The notes under the pieces are model-generated. The model saw only the letters and a list, made by a program, of their open reading frames with translations. It was not told where the DNA came from and searched no databases. The translations under genes were made by a program, and so were the position numbers. From an uncultured Verrucomicrobiae bacterium (GTDB lineage: Bacteria > Verrucomicrobiota > Verrucomicrobiia > Limisphaerales > AAA164-E04), in NCBI GenBank assembly GCA_951813855.1, contig OX638380.1, forward strand, positions 3,798,876 to 3,862,875: DNA of 64,000 bases, written 5' to 3'. Of the stretch, positions 53,775 through 61,727 are shown in pieces; position 1 is the first letter of the stretch; each line of letters begins with the position of its first letter.

Positions 53775-54734
53775 GTGAAAGACCTGAAACTTCTCGGATT
53801 GTCGGTTTTCGTTCTCTTGCTGGGGCCGGACGCCGGCGCGGCTACTCTGCGGCTCGAGGGCGGAGCTGCTATACAGGGCGAGATCGTGGCTCAGAACGAA
53901 CTGCAATTGGTGGTCGACGTGGGCTACACCTTTTTGTTGGTTCCCCGCTCGGCCGTCGTGGCGCAGGAAGAGGACGATCGTTCTGAACCGTCCGTTCCGG
54001 ATTCGTCGTCGCCGACGGTCCGAACCAACGATTTCTTCCACGAAGTCGACCGTTCGGGCGGCAAAGGTTCGATCGCCGAACTCGCCGAACGCCTGAAGGA
54101 AGCGGTAGTCCAAGTGCGCAATCCCGGCGGAACCGGTTCGGGCTTTTTCATTAACGCCCAAGGATATTTGGCGACCAATTTTCATGTCATTGAAGGCGAA
54201 ACCGATCTTTCGGTAGACGTCTATCATCGGGTTTCCGGCCAGTTGGAGAAAAAAACTTATCGTCAAGTGCGCATCGTGGCGCTCAACCGTTTCGCCGACC
54301 TGGCTCTCCTCAAAATCGAGGACGCCGAGGCACCGGAATTTCCGTGGGTCTGGTTGGGCAGCCTCGCCGAGGTCGGCGTGGGCGAGGAGGTGTTCGTCAT
54401 CGGCAGTCCGTTGGGGATGGAAAAGACGGTGACCAAGGGAATCTTGAGTTCCAAGACCCGCGAGTTTCAGGGCTGGTTGTTTTTGCAGACTTCGGCGCAG
54501 ATCAATCCGGGCAACAGCGGCGGCCCTATATTCAACGACCGGGGAGAAGTGATCGGAGTGATCAATATGAAATCCCTGTTGGGCGAGGGCTTGGGATTCG
54601 CGATCCCGGTCGATTATTTGAAACATTTCTTGCAGTTCCGGGAAGCCTTCGCCTACGACAACGATAATCCGAATAATCCGAACCGTTATTTGCCGCCGCC
54701 CCGGTCGGCTCCCGAATCGACCGTCCAACGGTAA
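53775..54734 (+). CDS. HtrA-like serine protease, no PDZ domain
   Basis: 319 residues from a GTG at 53775; a GTG at 53766 is equally possible. Signal peptide (LKLLGLSVFVLLLGPDAGA). A small beta module at 24-60 (LEGGAAIQGEIVAQNELQLVV) precedes the trypsin-like domain with the full triad: His137 in NFHVIEG, Asp175 in DLALLKI, Ser248 in NPGNSGGPI. It ends soon after the protease domain, so no PDZ domain is present, unlike DegP/DegS. Envelope protein quality control is the likely role. It is the intact copy of a locally duplicated pair. Confidence 0.9.
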   Translation: MKDLKLLGLSVFVLLLGPDAGAATLRLEGGAAIQGEIVAQNELQLVVDVGYTFLLVPRSAVVAQEEDDRSEPSVPDSSSPTVRTNDFFHEVDRSGGKGSIAELAERLKEAVVQVRNPGGTGSGFFINAQGYLATNFHVIEGETDLSVDVYHRVSGQLEKKTYRQVRIVALNRFADLALLKIEDAEAPEFPWVWLGSLAEVGVGEEVFVIGSPLGMEKTVTKGILSSKTREFQGWLFLQTSAQINPGNSGGPIFNDRGEVIGVINMKSLLGEGLGFAIPVDYLKHFLQFREAFAYDNDNPNNPNRYLPPPRSAPESTVQR

Positions 54735-54797
54735 CGGCTTACGTTTTTGAATCTCAGACGGCAGGGCGGCAGCCCGGTTTCATTTACCGTTTTTTTC

Positions 54798-54962
54798 ATG
54801 CGAACCAAACTGATTGCCAAGCGCTGGGCGGTGATTGCGGCCGGCGTCTTGTTGAGTTTCTCGGCTCCGGCCGGATTCGAGTTGCAACCGGATGCTTTAA
54901 TCGCCGAGGACGCTTTGCCGGCGCCGGCCCTTGGGGATTTTTCCGAAATCAAGGACGATTTC
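54798..54962 (+). pseudogene. Duplicated N-terminus of the DUF3352-like gene
   Basis: ATG at 54798: TKLIAKRWAVIAAGVLLSFS, then ELQPDALIAEDALPAP and FSEIKDD, matching the first 54 codons of the intact gene at 55914 (HLLIKCWAVVAAGVLLSFS, EVQPEALIAEDALLVM, ISEIKGD). It then runs directly into protease-derived sequence at about 54965. It is a by-product of the tandem duplication. Confidence 0.85.
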
Positions 54963-54969
54963 CGTGGGG

Positions 54970-55850
54970 TGGCCGGACGCCAACGCGGCTACTCCGAGGT
55001 TCAAGTGTGGAGCTGCCTTTCGGGGCAAGGTTGCGGTTTGCAGTCGGCACTTGGGGGACTGGACTCTTTGATTGGGCTCCCGCCCTGTTGTGCCGCAGCC
55101 AGAGAACGGGCGTCGCGAGCCGTACGCTCGGGAAACATCGTCGCTGACGGTCCGAAGGTACGAACGATTCCACGAAGCCAACTGTTCCGGCGACGAAGGT
55201 CAGATCGCCTAACTTGTCGAACTCCTGAAGGAAACGGAAATCTGGGGCTGCAACCCCGGCGGAACCGGATCGGACTTTTTCGGCACTGCCCCAGGATGTT
55301 TGGCGACCGTTTTTCATGTCATCGAGGGCGGAATCGATCTTGCGGTAGCCCGTTATCGTCGGGTTCCCGGCCAGTCGGAGAAAAACACTTGTCGTCCCGA
55401 GCGCGTCGTGGCGCTCCACCGTTTCGTCAAATTGGCTCTGCTCGAAATCGAGGATTCCGAGGAACCGGAATTTCCGTGGGGCTGGCCGGATAGCCTCGCC
55501 GGTGTCGCCGTATCGGGGGAGGGGTTCGACATCGCTGGTCCCTCGGGAATGGAGGAGACGGTGACCGAGGGGATCGTGAGTTCGAGCCCCGCGAATTTCA
55601 GAGCTGGTTGTTTCTGCAGACCAAGGCGCCGATCGATCCGGGGGGCAGCGGCGACCGGGGAGAAGCGGTCTGAGTGATTGGCGTGAAATCTCTGTCGGGC
55701 GAGGGCAGGGGATTCGCGGTCCTGGCCGATGATTTGAAATGTTTGCGGCAGTTTCGTAAGGCCTTCGCGCCCGATAACGGCGGTTCGAATCATCCGAACC
55801 GGGACTTGCCGCCGCCCCGGCCGGTTTCCGAATCGGCCGCCCGAATGTAA
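54970..55850 (+). pseudogene. Decayed second copy of the HtrA-like protease
   Basis: Aligns along its length with 53822-54734 (GGCCGGACGCCAACGCGGCT here, GGCCGGACGCCGGCGCGGCT there). Readable pieces: TVFHVIEGGID (His kept), KLALLEIEDSEEPEFPWGWPDSLAG, and PGGSGDRGE where the intact copy has PGNSGGPIFNDRGE. Several frameshifts and stops. It ends at TAA 55848-55850. Confidence 0.87.
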
Positions 55851-55913
55851 CGTTTTTCGTTGTTGAACCGTATTTGTTAGAGTAGTAGTTTGTTTCCGAT
55901 TACCAATATTTTC

Positions 55914-57710
55914 ATGCGAACCCATTTGTTGATCAAGTGCTGGGCGGTCGTTGCGGCCGGCGTCTTGTTGAGTTTTTCGGCTCCGACCGGAGCCGAAGTG
56001 CAACCGGAGGCCCTAATCGCCGAAGACGCCTTGCTGGTGATGACCCTCAGGGATATTTCCGAAATCAAAGGCGATCTCCTCAAGCAAAGCTGGCTGGGAG
56101 TGTTCCAAGCTCCTTCGATGCGGGAATTCACCGGGCAATTCGTGAAGCGTTGGGAAGAGGAAAAGGAAGGGATCGTGCAGAGGTTTCGAGAGGAGGTCGG
56201 AATTTCGCCGCTGAAATTGCTGTCTTTGTTCGACGGGCAAGTGACTTTCGCGATTTATCGGAAAAGCCGCATTGGATTCGATAAGCCGTTCGATTTCGAT
56301 CTCGTCGCGATTATCGATTGCGGCAAAAACGCCGAATTGTTGACCGAGACTTTCGAGGATTTTCGACGCCATCTCAGCGAACGCGGCGATAACCTTCAGA
56401 CGGAAACCATCCGCGGCAAGACGTTCCTGCGCGTGCCCGACGAAGACTTTTATTTCGGTCAATCCGACAGTCTGTTGTTGGCGTCCACCTCGATGGCGAG
56501 GCTCGAAGAGGTGATGGCCGGAGCGGCGGGAAACACCAATCGCAAACTGTTGTCCCATCTCACTTTTCGCAGGATGTACGTCAATCGGTTCAAGGATTCC
56601 TGGGCTTATTTGTGGCTGGATTTCGAGCCGATTTACGGTTACCTCCGGCAGGCCGCAACAGAATGGGACCGGCAGTCGCAAGATGATCCGTTTAGTCCCA
56701 AACCTTCGGCCATTTTGGGAACCTTGGGATTGAGCGGATTGCAGGGAGTGGGTATCAACGCTCGCACGACGCCGGGCGGGCAACTGACGGAATTTGCGCT
56801 GGCGATTTCCGAGGGGCAACGCCGGGGAGTGTTCGAGTGGTTTGCCTTGGAAAAGAAGGACAGCCTGCCGCCGCGGTGGGTGAATCAGGACGTGCAGGAA
56901 TTCACTCGCGTCCGTCTGGACTTGAACAAGGTGTGGAATCGCCTCGAAAAAGCGATTAGCGAAGCGATTCCCCCCTTCGGCGTCATGTTGAACGCGACGA
57001 TATCGCAAGCCCCCGGTTTCCGGGAACAGTTCCTCAACAATTTGGGCGACGATACGATGATAATCGGCTTGCCCCCCCGCTCGACGAACGTGGATGACGT
57101 TTTTGCCCCGCCTTACCTGATGTTGTTGAAAAGCCGGAATCCGGAAAATTTGGTGAATTTCGTTGTCGGCACGATTTCGCCGATCATGGCGGCCGGCGGC
57201 CTGCGTCTGGAAAAAAGAGAATTCGAGGGGAGAACGATTTACGGCGTCGACATTCCGGAAGCGGGGAGTGTCAGTTGGGCGGCCGATAAGGAATATGTGG
57301 TCTTTTCCAGCGAATCGCAGGCCATGGAAGAGTATTTGCGGGGTTTTTCGGAATCCAAGCCGTCGTTGCGCAGCAAGGCGGGATTATCCCAATCGGTTAA
57401 GATGTTGGGTTCGGAACCGTTGACTTCGTTCTACTATTTCAACGATGCTCAAATGATCCGGAAGTTTTGGGAATTCGTGCGAACCGATCCGGATTGGATC
57501 GAGGAGTTGGCGGCTCAGAGCGGACTTCCTTCGGAAGAGATTCCGGTCGACTTCATTAACGAGATGGTCAAGGGGTTCGTCGACTTTTCCTTGCTGCCGC
57601 CGTTCGAGCGAGTATCACAGCATTTCAACTACACCGTGGGCGGCAGCAGCAGCGACGCGCGGTACCTCAATTACCGGTTTTACATGCCGGTATCGCCTCA
57701 ACTCAGGTAG
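55914..57710 (+). CDS. Secreted DUF3352-like protein
   Basis: 598 residues from the ATG at 55914. Signal peptide about 1-25. The body is globular, with segments EALIAEDALLVMTLRDISEIKGDL, LLSLFDGQVTFAIYRKS, VAIIDCGKNAELLTETFEDFRR, GVGINARTTPGGQLTEFALAISEG and YVVFSSESQAMEEYLRGFSESKPSL. This matches the DUF3352-type layout of large secreted PVC proteins that measure or bind unknown ligands. The function is unknown. It followed the protease in the ancestral order and may be its partner or substrate. Confidence 0.8.
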   Translation: MRTHLLIKCWAVVAAGVLLSFSAPTGAEVQPEALIAEDALLVMTLRDISEIKGDLLKQSWLGVFQAPSMREFTGQFVKRWEEEKEGIVQRFREEVGISPLKLLSLFDGQVTFAIYRKSRIGFDKPFDFDLVAIIDCGKNAELLTETFEDFRRHLSERGDNLQTETIRGKTFLRVPDEDFYFGQSDSLLLASTSMARLEEVMAGAAGNTNRKLLSHLTFRRMYVNRFKDSWAYLWLDFEPIYGYLRQAATEWDRQSQDDPFSPKPSAILGTLGLSGLQGVGINARTTPGGQLTEFALAISEGQRRGVFEWFALEKKDSLPPRWVNQDVQEFTRVRLDLNKVWNRLEKAISEAIPPFGVMLNATISQAPGFREQFLNNLGDDTMIIGLPPRSTNVDDVFAPPYLMLLKSRNPENLVNFVVGTISPIMAAGGLRLEKREFEGRTIYGVDIPEAGSVSWAADKEYVVFSSESQAMEEYLRGFSESKPSLRSKAGLSQSVKMLGSEPLTSFYYFNDAQMIRKFWEFVRTDPDWIEELAAQSGLPSEEIPVDFINEMVKGFVDFSLLPPFERVSQHFNYTVGGSSSDARYLNYRFYMPVSPQLR

Positions 57711-57736
57711 GTCTTTCGCCGACTGTTTGGTATCGC

Positions 57737-58801
57737 TCACCGAGGCTCCTGTTGGGTGAGACAGTGAAACGAGCCGGCTCCCCAGATGACGTCGCGAGAA
57801 TCCAGACCGACCACCTTTCGTTCCGGCAGGAGTTCCTGAAGGATACGGAGGGCGGTTCGGTCGTTGGCGTCGCCGAAGGTGGGGACGACGGCCACTCCGT
57901 TGGCCAAGTAGAAGTTCACGTAACTGGCCGGCAACCGGACGTTTTCCTGAACGATTGGCCGCGGCAGGGGCAGGCCGACGATACGAAACGGGCGCTGCCG
58001 ATTTCGGTTGAGCGCTTGAAGCCGTTCGAAGTTCGCCCGTAGCGAGGGGTAATTGCTGTCGGCGGGATCGAGTTCTTCGCTGATCACGATCGTGTCCTCG
58101 GCGACGAACCGGGCGAGATTGTCGATATGCCCGTCGGTATCGTCACCGGCTAGGCCAGGACCTTCCAACCAGAGAATTTCCTGGACCCCGAGGTAGGCGG
58201 ACAAACGGTTTTCAATTTCCTGGTGGGAAAGGTTGGGGTTGCGGTTGGGGTTGAGCAAACAGCTTTCGGTAGTCAGCAACAAACTCCGGCCATTGCCGTC
58301 GATCGATCCTCCTTCCAGAACTATGCCGGGCTTGAATTGTTTCAGGCCGCGCACCCGGGCGATGCGTTCCGGAATGGCGTTGTCGCGATCGAAGGGCGGG
58401 TATTTCCCGCCCCAAGCGTTATAGTCCCAATTGACGATCGCCAGTTCGCCCGTTTGTCGATGGCGGACGAAAGTCGGGCCGTGATCACGGCACCAAGCCT
58501 CGTCGGCCGGATGACGATAGAAGACAACCGGGTGAGGTCGGCGACGCTCCGGTTCCACCCAGTGACGGGCGTCGTCTTCCATGGCCTCGTCGTTGACGTT
58601 CACGAATACCGGTTCGTGGTCGGTCAGACAATCGATCAATCGGCGATAGGCTTGGTAGATTTGGGGGAAACGTCCGGGAAAACTGATGCCGTCTTCCCGA
58701 GGCCAAGTGAGCCAGGTGCCTCGATGCGGTTCCCATTCGGCCGGCAGGTAATACGGCGGCGGCCATTCTTGGGACGATGGATTCAAGGGACTGTCAGGCA
58801 T
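57737..58801 (-). CDS. Agmatine deiminase / peptidylarginine deiminase family enzyme
   Basis: 354 residues from the ATG at 58801. The family core is complete: WCRDHGPTFV at 103-112, GGKYPPFDRDN, LEGGSIDGNG, GDDTDGHIDNLARF with catalytic His225, and the C-terminal Cys347 in GAGSFHCLTQQ. It hydrolyses a guanidinium group (agmatine to N-carbamoylputrescine and ammonia), feeding putrescine synthesis. No partner N-carbamoylputrescine amidase gene is adjacent. A longer upstream frame has no domain and is not included. No good ribosome-binding site is seen. Confidence 0.92.
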   Translation of the reverse strand: MPDSPLNPSSQEWPPPYYLPAEWEPHRGTWLTWPREDGISFPGRFPQIYQAYRRLIDCLTDHEPVFVNVNDEAMEDDARHWVEPERRRPHPVVFYRHPADEAWCRDHGPTFVRHRQTGELAIVNWDYNAWGGKYPPFDRDNAIPERIARVRGLKQFKPGIVLEGGSIDGNGRSLLLTTESCLLNPNRNPNLSHQEIENRLSAYLGVQEILWLEGPGLAGDDTDGHIDNLARFVAEDTIVISEELDPADSNYPSLRANFERLQALNRNRQRPFRIVGLPLPRPIVQENVRLPASYVNFYLANGVAVVPTFGDANDRTALRILQELLPERKVVGLDSRDVIWGAGSFHCLTQQEPR

Positions 58802-59313
58802 GGGGTCGCGAACGAAACGCTTCGGAAGCGGAGGGGACGGACCGGAAGGCGTAGTTGCCGGAGTTACGAATCGGATTCGTCTTTTTTGACTAACTGGGCC
58901 GGACGTGGGGACGACGGCCCGACTGGGCCGGACCGGTTGACGATAGCGTTGTCGTTCGGCATACTCCCGGAAATCTAACAGATGCAGGCGGGGGCAGCAA
59001 TTGAGGTGTGGCCGATGATCGATTTTGCCGGGCCGTGTTTCATCCTCGCCGAACTTCCGTTTGACCGGAGTCCGTTTGGGGGCAGGGAATGGCGCTTGGT
59101 CTCGCTCGAACCGTGACGCGGCAGCGCCGGATCCCGGTTGGCCCGTTGCCCGGTTCGAAGGGCGGCTTCCGGGGCAACTCGATAGATTTGGAGTCGTGAA
59201 TTTATGAACGACGAACGAACAAAGTTTACGATGTTCCCTGGCGGGCCGGCAGGAGACCGGCCGGTTTTCTCCGGGCGCTTCCCTTGGTTCGTCGAGCGAT
59301 CGGTTGCCGGAAA
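58802..59313. other. Intergenic, divergent promoters of deiminase and efflux operon
   Basis: About 510 bases. No gene is recognised in it and no metal-responsive operator was identified, though one would be expected before the efflux operon. Confidence 0.4.
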
Positions 59314-60603
59314 ATGATCGGTTGGGGAAAGACGCTTCTGTTCGCGACGGCCTTTTGCCCCGAGTTCTTCTTATCGGCACTTCCGGCCGAGGTTGCTACG
59401 GAGTCTTCGGCAACGGATGGTCCTGCGGCGTTTTCCCTGAGTTTGGAGGAAGTGCCTTCGCGCGTTGCAGCCAGGAATATCCAGTTGCGAGCCATGGAAT
59501 TTCGGATTCGGGAATCTCGAGCCCGCCGGGATAACGCCGGCCGCTGGAGCAACCCGATCGCAACGAGTTTTTTTCAAAGCGAAGGAGGAGGTTCCGGATA
59601 CCAGGCGCAATTCGGTTTTGATCAACCTATCCCGCTGGCCGGCCGGTTGCGTCAGGAAAAGGCGGTTTCGGAACGGCAATTGGCCGTGACCGAAAGGGAG
59701 GTCGCCGATTATCGCCGGTTATTAATCGCCAAGGCCAGGATCGTGGCCACCAAGATCGTCGCGTTGCAGGAGGAGATCACAATCCGCGATCGTCAGTTGA
59801 AAGTTGCCCAGGAATTGACGGAGTTCGTGAAGCAGGCCGGCAATCAAGGCGAGATCTCGCCCTTGGACGTCGACCATGCTCAGATGGAAGAAGTCCAGTT
59901 GGAATTGGAAATTCATCACTTGAAACACGACGCTTTGGCTCACCGGGGAGAATTGAAAGCCTTCTTGTCGCTCGATCCGGAGGTGCCGCTCGAATTGTCG
60001 GGTTCTTTGCCGATGCCTGAGACGACCGTGTCGTCCGGCGAAGAGTGGCATTCCCGGCCGGATTATCAGGCGGCGTTGGCCCGGATCAAGACGGCGGAAT
60101 CGGAAGTTCGATTGGCTCGAGCTCGCCGTTGGCGGGACATTCAACTCGGGGTGTTGCTCACCCCTTCGAAAGAAGAAGACTTTCCCTCAGGTTACCGGCA
60201 AGAGTTCTGGTCGGGGCTGCGGTTGACAGTGCCGCTGCCGCTTTGGAACGATAATCGATGGGTCGTCGAAGAAAAGCTCGCCCAAGTCGCCCAGTTCGAA
60301 TTGTCGGCTCAGGCGTTGGCGAACGAAATCCGCAATCAGGCCGCCGCCGAAAGGGAAACCATGATGATTTTGGGGATTCACGCGCACGAAATTCGCGACG
60401 AACTGTTGCCGCAAATAATTGAGCACATGGAGCACGCCGACGTCGCCTTTCGCGCCGGTCAAGTCGACTTGCCCCGGTTGTTGCGGACCCGAAATCGACG
60501 TGTCGAAATCGAAGTTCGCTTGCTGGAATCGATCAGCAATTACCATTTAGCCAAAGTGAGATACGAAACTACTCTCGGGACGCAGCTGGAAGACGCTCCA
60601 TGA
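59314..60603 (+). CDS. Outer-membrane efflux protein (TolC/CusC-like)
   Basis: 429 residues from the ATG at 59314. Signal peptide about 1-22. Two repeats with long helices (RIRESRARRDNAGRWSNPIA, then KTAESEVRLARARRWRDIQLGVLLTP), each followed by barrel strands (FGFDQPIPLAGR, LRLTVPLPLWNDN), are typical of outer-membrane factors of RND systems. The pump reaches the outside through this channel. The stop overlaps the adaptor start as ATGA. Confidence 0.92.
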   Translation: MIGWGKTLLFATAFCPEFFLSALPAEVATESSATDGPAAFSLSLEEVPSRVAARNIQLRAMEFRIRESRARRDNAGRWSNPIATSFFQSEGGGSGYQAQFGFDQPIPLAGRLRQEKAVSERQLAVTEREVADYRRLLIAKARIVATKIVALQEEITIRDRQLKVAQELTEFVKQAGNQGEISPLDVDHAQMEEVQLELEIHHLKHDALAHRGELKAFLSLDPEVPLELSGSLPMPETTVSSGEEWHSRPDYQAALARIKTAESEVRLARARRWRDIQLGVLLTPSKEEDFPSGYRQEFWSGLRLTVPLPLWNDNRWVVEEKLAQVAQFELSAQALANEIRNQAAAERETMMILGIHAHEIRDELLPQIIEHMEHADVAFRAGQVDLPRLLRTRNRRVEIEVRLLESISNYHLAKVRYETTLGTQLEDAP

Positions 60604-61727
60604 AGGCGGTCGGTTGGTTCACGCTGATAACTTTCCTTACGATCCGCTGGGGCTACGCGGCGACGCCGGACGTTGACCGGGTCATTCTCGATCCGGTCAG
60701 CGTCGAGAACCTCGGGATCGAAACCGCGCCCGTCTTTCGTTCGGATTTCGAGGAAATTATTTTCGCGTTGGGGCGCATGCGATGCATTCCGGCCCAGCGG
60801 GCGATCGTCAGCAGCCGAATCTCCGGGCGAATCGTCGAGATTAATTTTGTCGAGGGAGAACGGATCGGCAAGGGGGATATCGCCGTGTCGATCGAAAGCC
60901 GGCAGCCCGGGCTTGCTCCGCCTTTAGTTTCGCTGCCGGCGCCGTTGGGCGGTTTGGTGGCCCGGTCCGATATCGCGGTCGGGATGCCGGTAGAACCGAC
61001 AGAAGAAATCATGGAAATTTGGAACCTGGCCGAAATGTACGCGGTGGCGCAAGTTCCGGAAGATTTGGTAGGAAAACTGCCGGAGGACGCCAAGGCGCGC
61101 ATCCGCCTGCCGGCGTTTCCGGAAGTCGTGTTCGAGGGACGGTTCTTGCGCTGGGGCACTCAGGCTAATTCGAACAACGGGACTCTGGAAGCCGTGTTCC
61201 TCCTCGCCAATTCCGACGGCAAGATTCGACCGGAAATGAGAGCCGAATTTTCGATCGTCACGGGCGGACAAAAGCAGGCGCCCTCCGTTCCGCATGCGGC
61301 ATTGCTTCGTAATTCGCTCGGAGAGGAATATTTGTTCGTCAAGGACTTCGAATTGGCACACGCCTACATTCGGGCGACGGTGAGAGTGGGGCGGCGCAAC
61401 GATACTCATACCGAAATTCTCAAGGGGATATTTTTGGGCGACGAGATCGTCGTGCGCGGAGCCTATCCCTTGGCCTTCGCCGGCGAAGGTACGGTTTCGC
61501 TCAAAGATGCGTTGGATGCCGCTCACGGTCACGAGCATAACGAGGACGGTTCGGAAGTGACCGCCGAGCAGCGCGTCCTCAGGGAAGCCGCCGCCGCGTC
61601 AGGCGCCGCCGCTTCGCCATGGACGATGTTTCTGGCCGTCTTAAGTGGCGTGCTGTTGCTGTTACTCGTATTGAGTCGCTGGATCGGGCCATCGGCGTCG
61701 ACGGGAAAAGCGGCGAGCGATGCTTAG
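60600..61727 (+). CDS. RND periplasmic adaptor (CusB/CzcB-like) with C-terminal membrane helix
   Basis: 375 residues. Signal peptide 1-20. Biotinyl-lipoyl-like segments IVSSRISGRIVEINFVEGERIGKGD and LPAPLGGLVARSDIAVGMPVEP, beta-barrel parts RIRLPAFPEVVFEGRFLRWG and RPEMRAEFSIVTGG, then the membrane-proximal domain. After it comes a His-rich HGHEHNEDG motif (possible metal site) and a transmembrane helix at about 340-358. That C-terminal anchor is unusual for the family. The stop overlaps the pump gene by eight bases. Confidence 0.9.
   Translation: MKAVGWFTLITFLTIRWGYAATPDVDRVILDPVSVENLGIETAPVFRSDFEEIIFALGRMRCIPAQRAIVSSRISGRIVEINFVEGERIGKGDIAVSIESRQPGLAPPLVSLPAPLGGLVARSDIAVGMPVEPTEEIMEIWNLAEMYAVAQVPEDLVGKLPEDAKARIRLPAFPEVVFEGRFLRWGTQANSNNGTLEAVFLLANSDGKIRPEMRAEFSIVTGGQKQAPSVPHAALLRNSLGEEYLFVKDFELAHAYIRATVRVGRRNDTHTEILKGIFLGDEIVVRGAYPLAFAGEGTVSLKDALDAAHGHEHNEDGSEVTAEQRVLREAAAASGAAASPWTMFLAVLSGVLLLLLVLSRWIGPSASTGKAASDA

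Noticed and set aside
58802-59380. 193-residue N-terminal extension of the agmatine deiminase
   Set aside because: Low-complexity Pro/Arg-rich translation without family similarity. It overlaps the efflux operon start. The enzyme domain begins at about residue 10 after the ATG at 58801.
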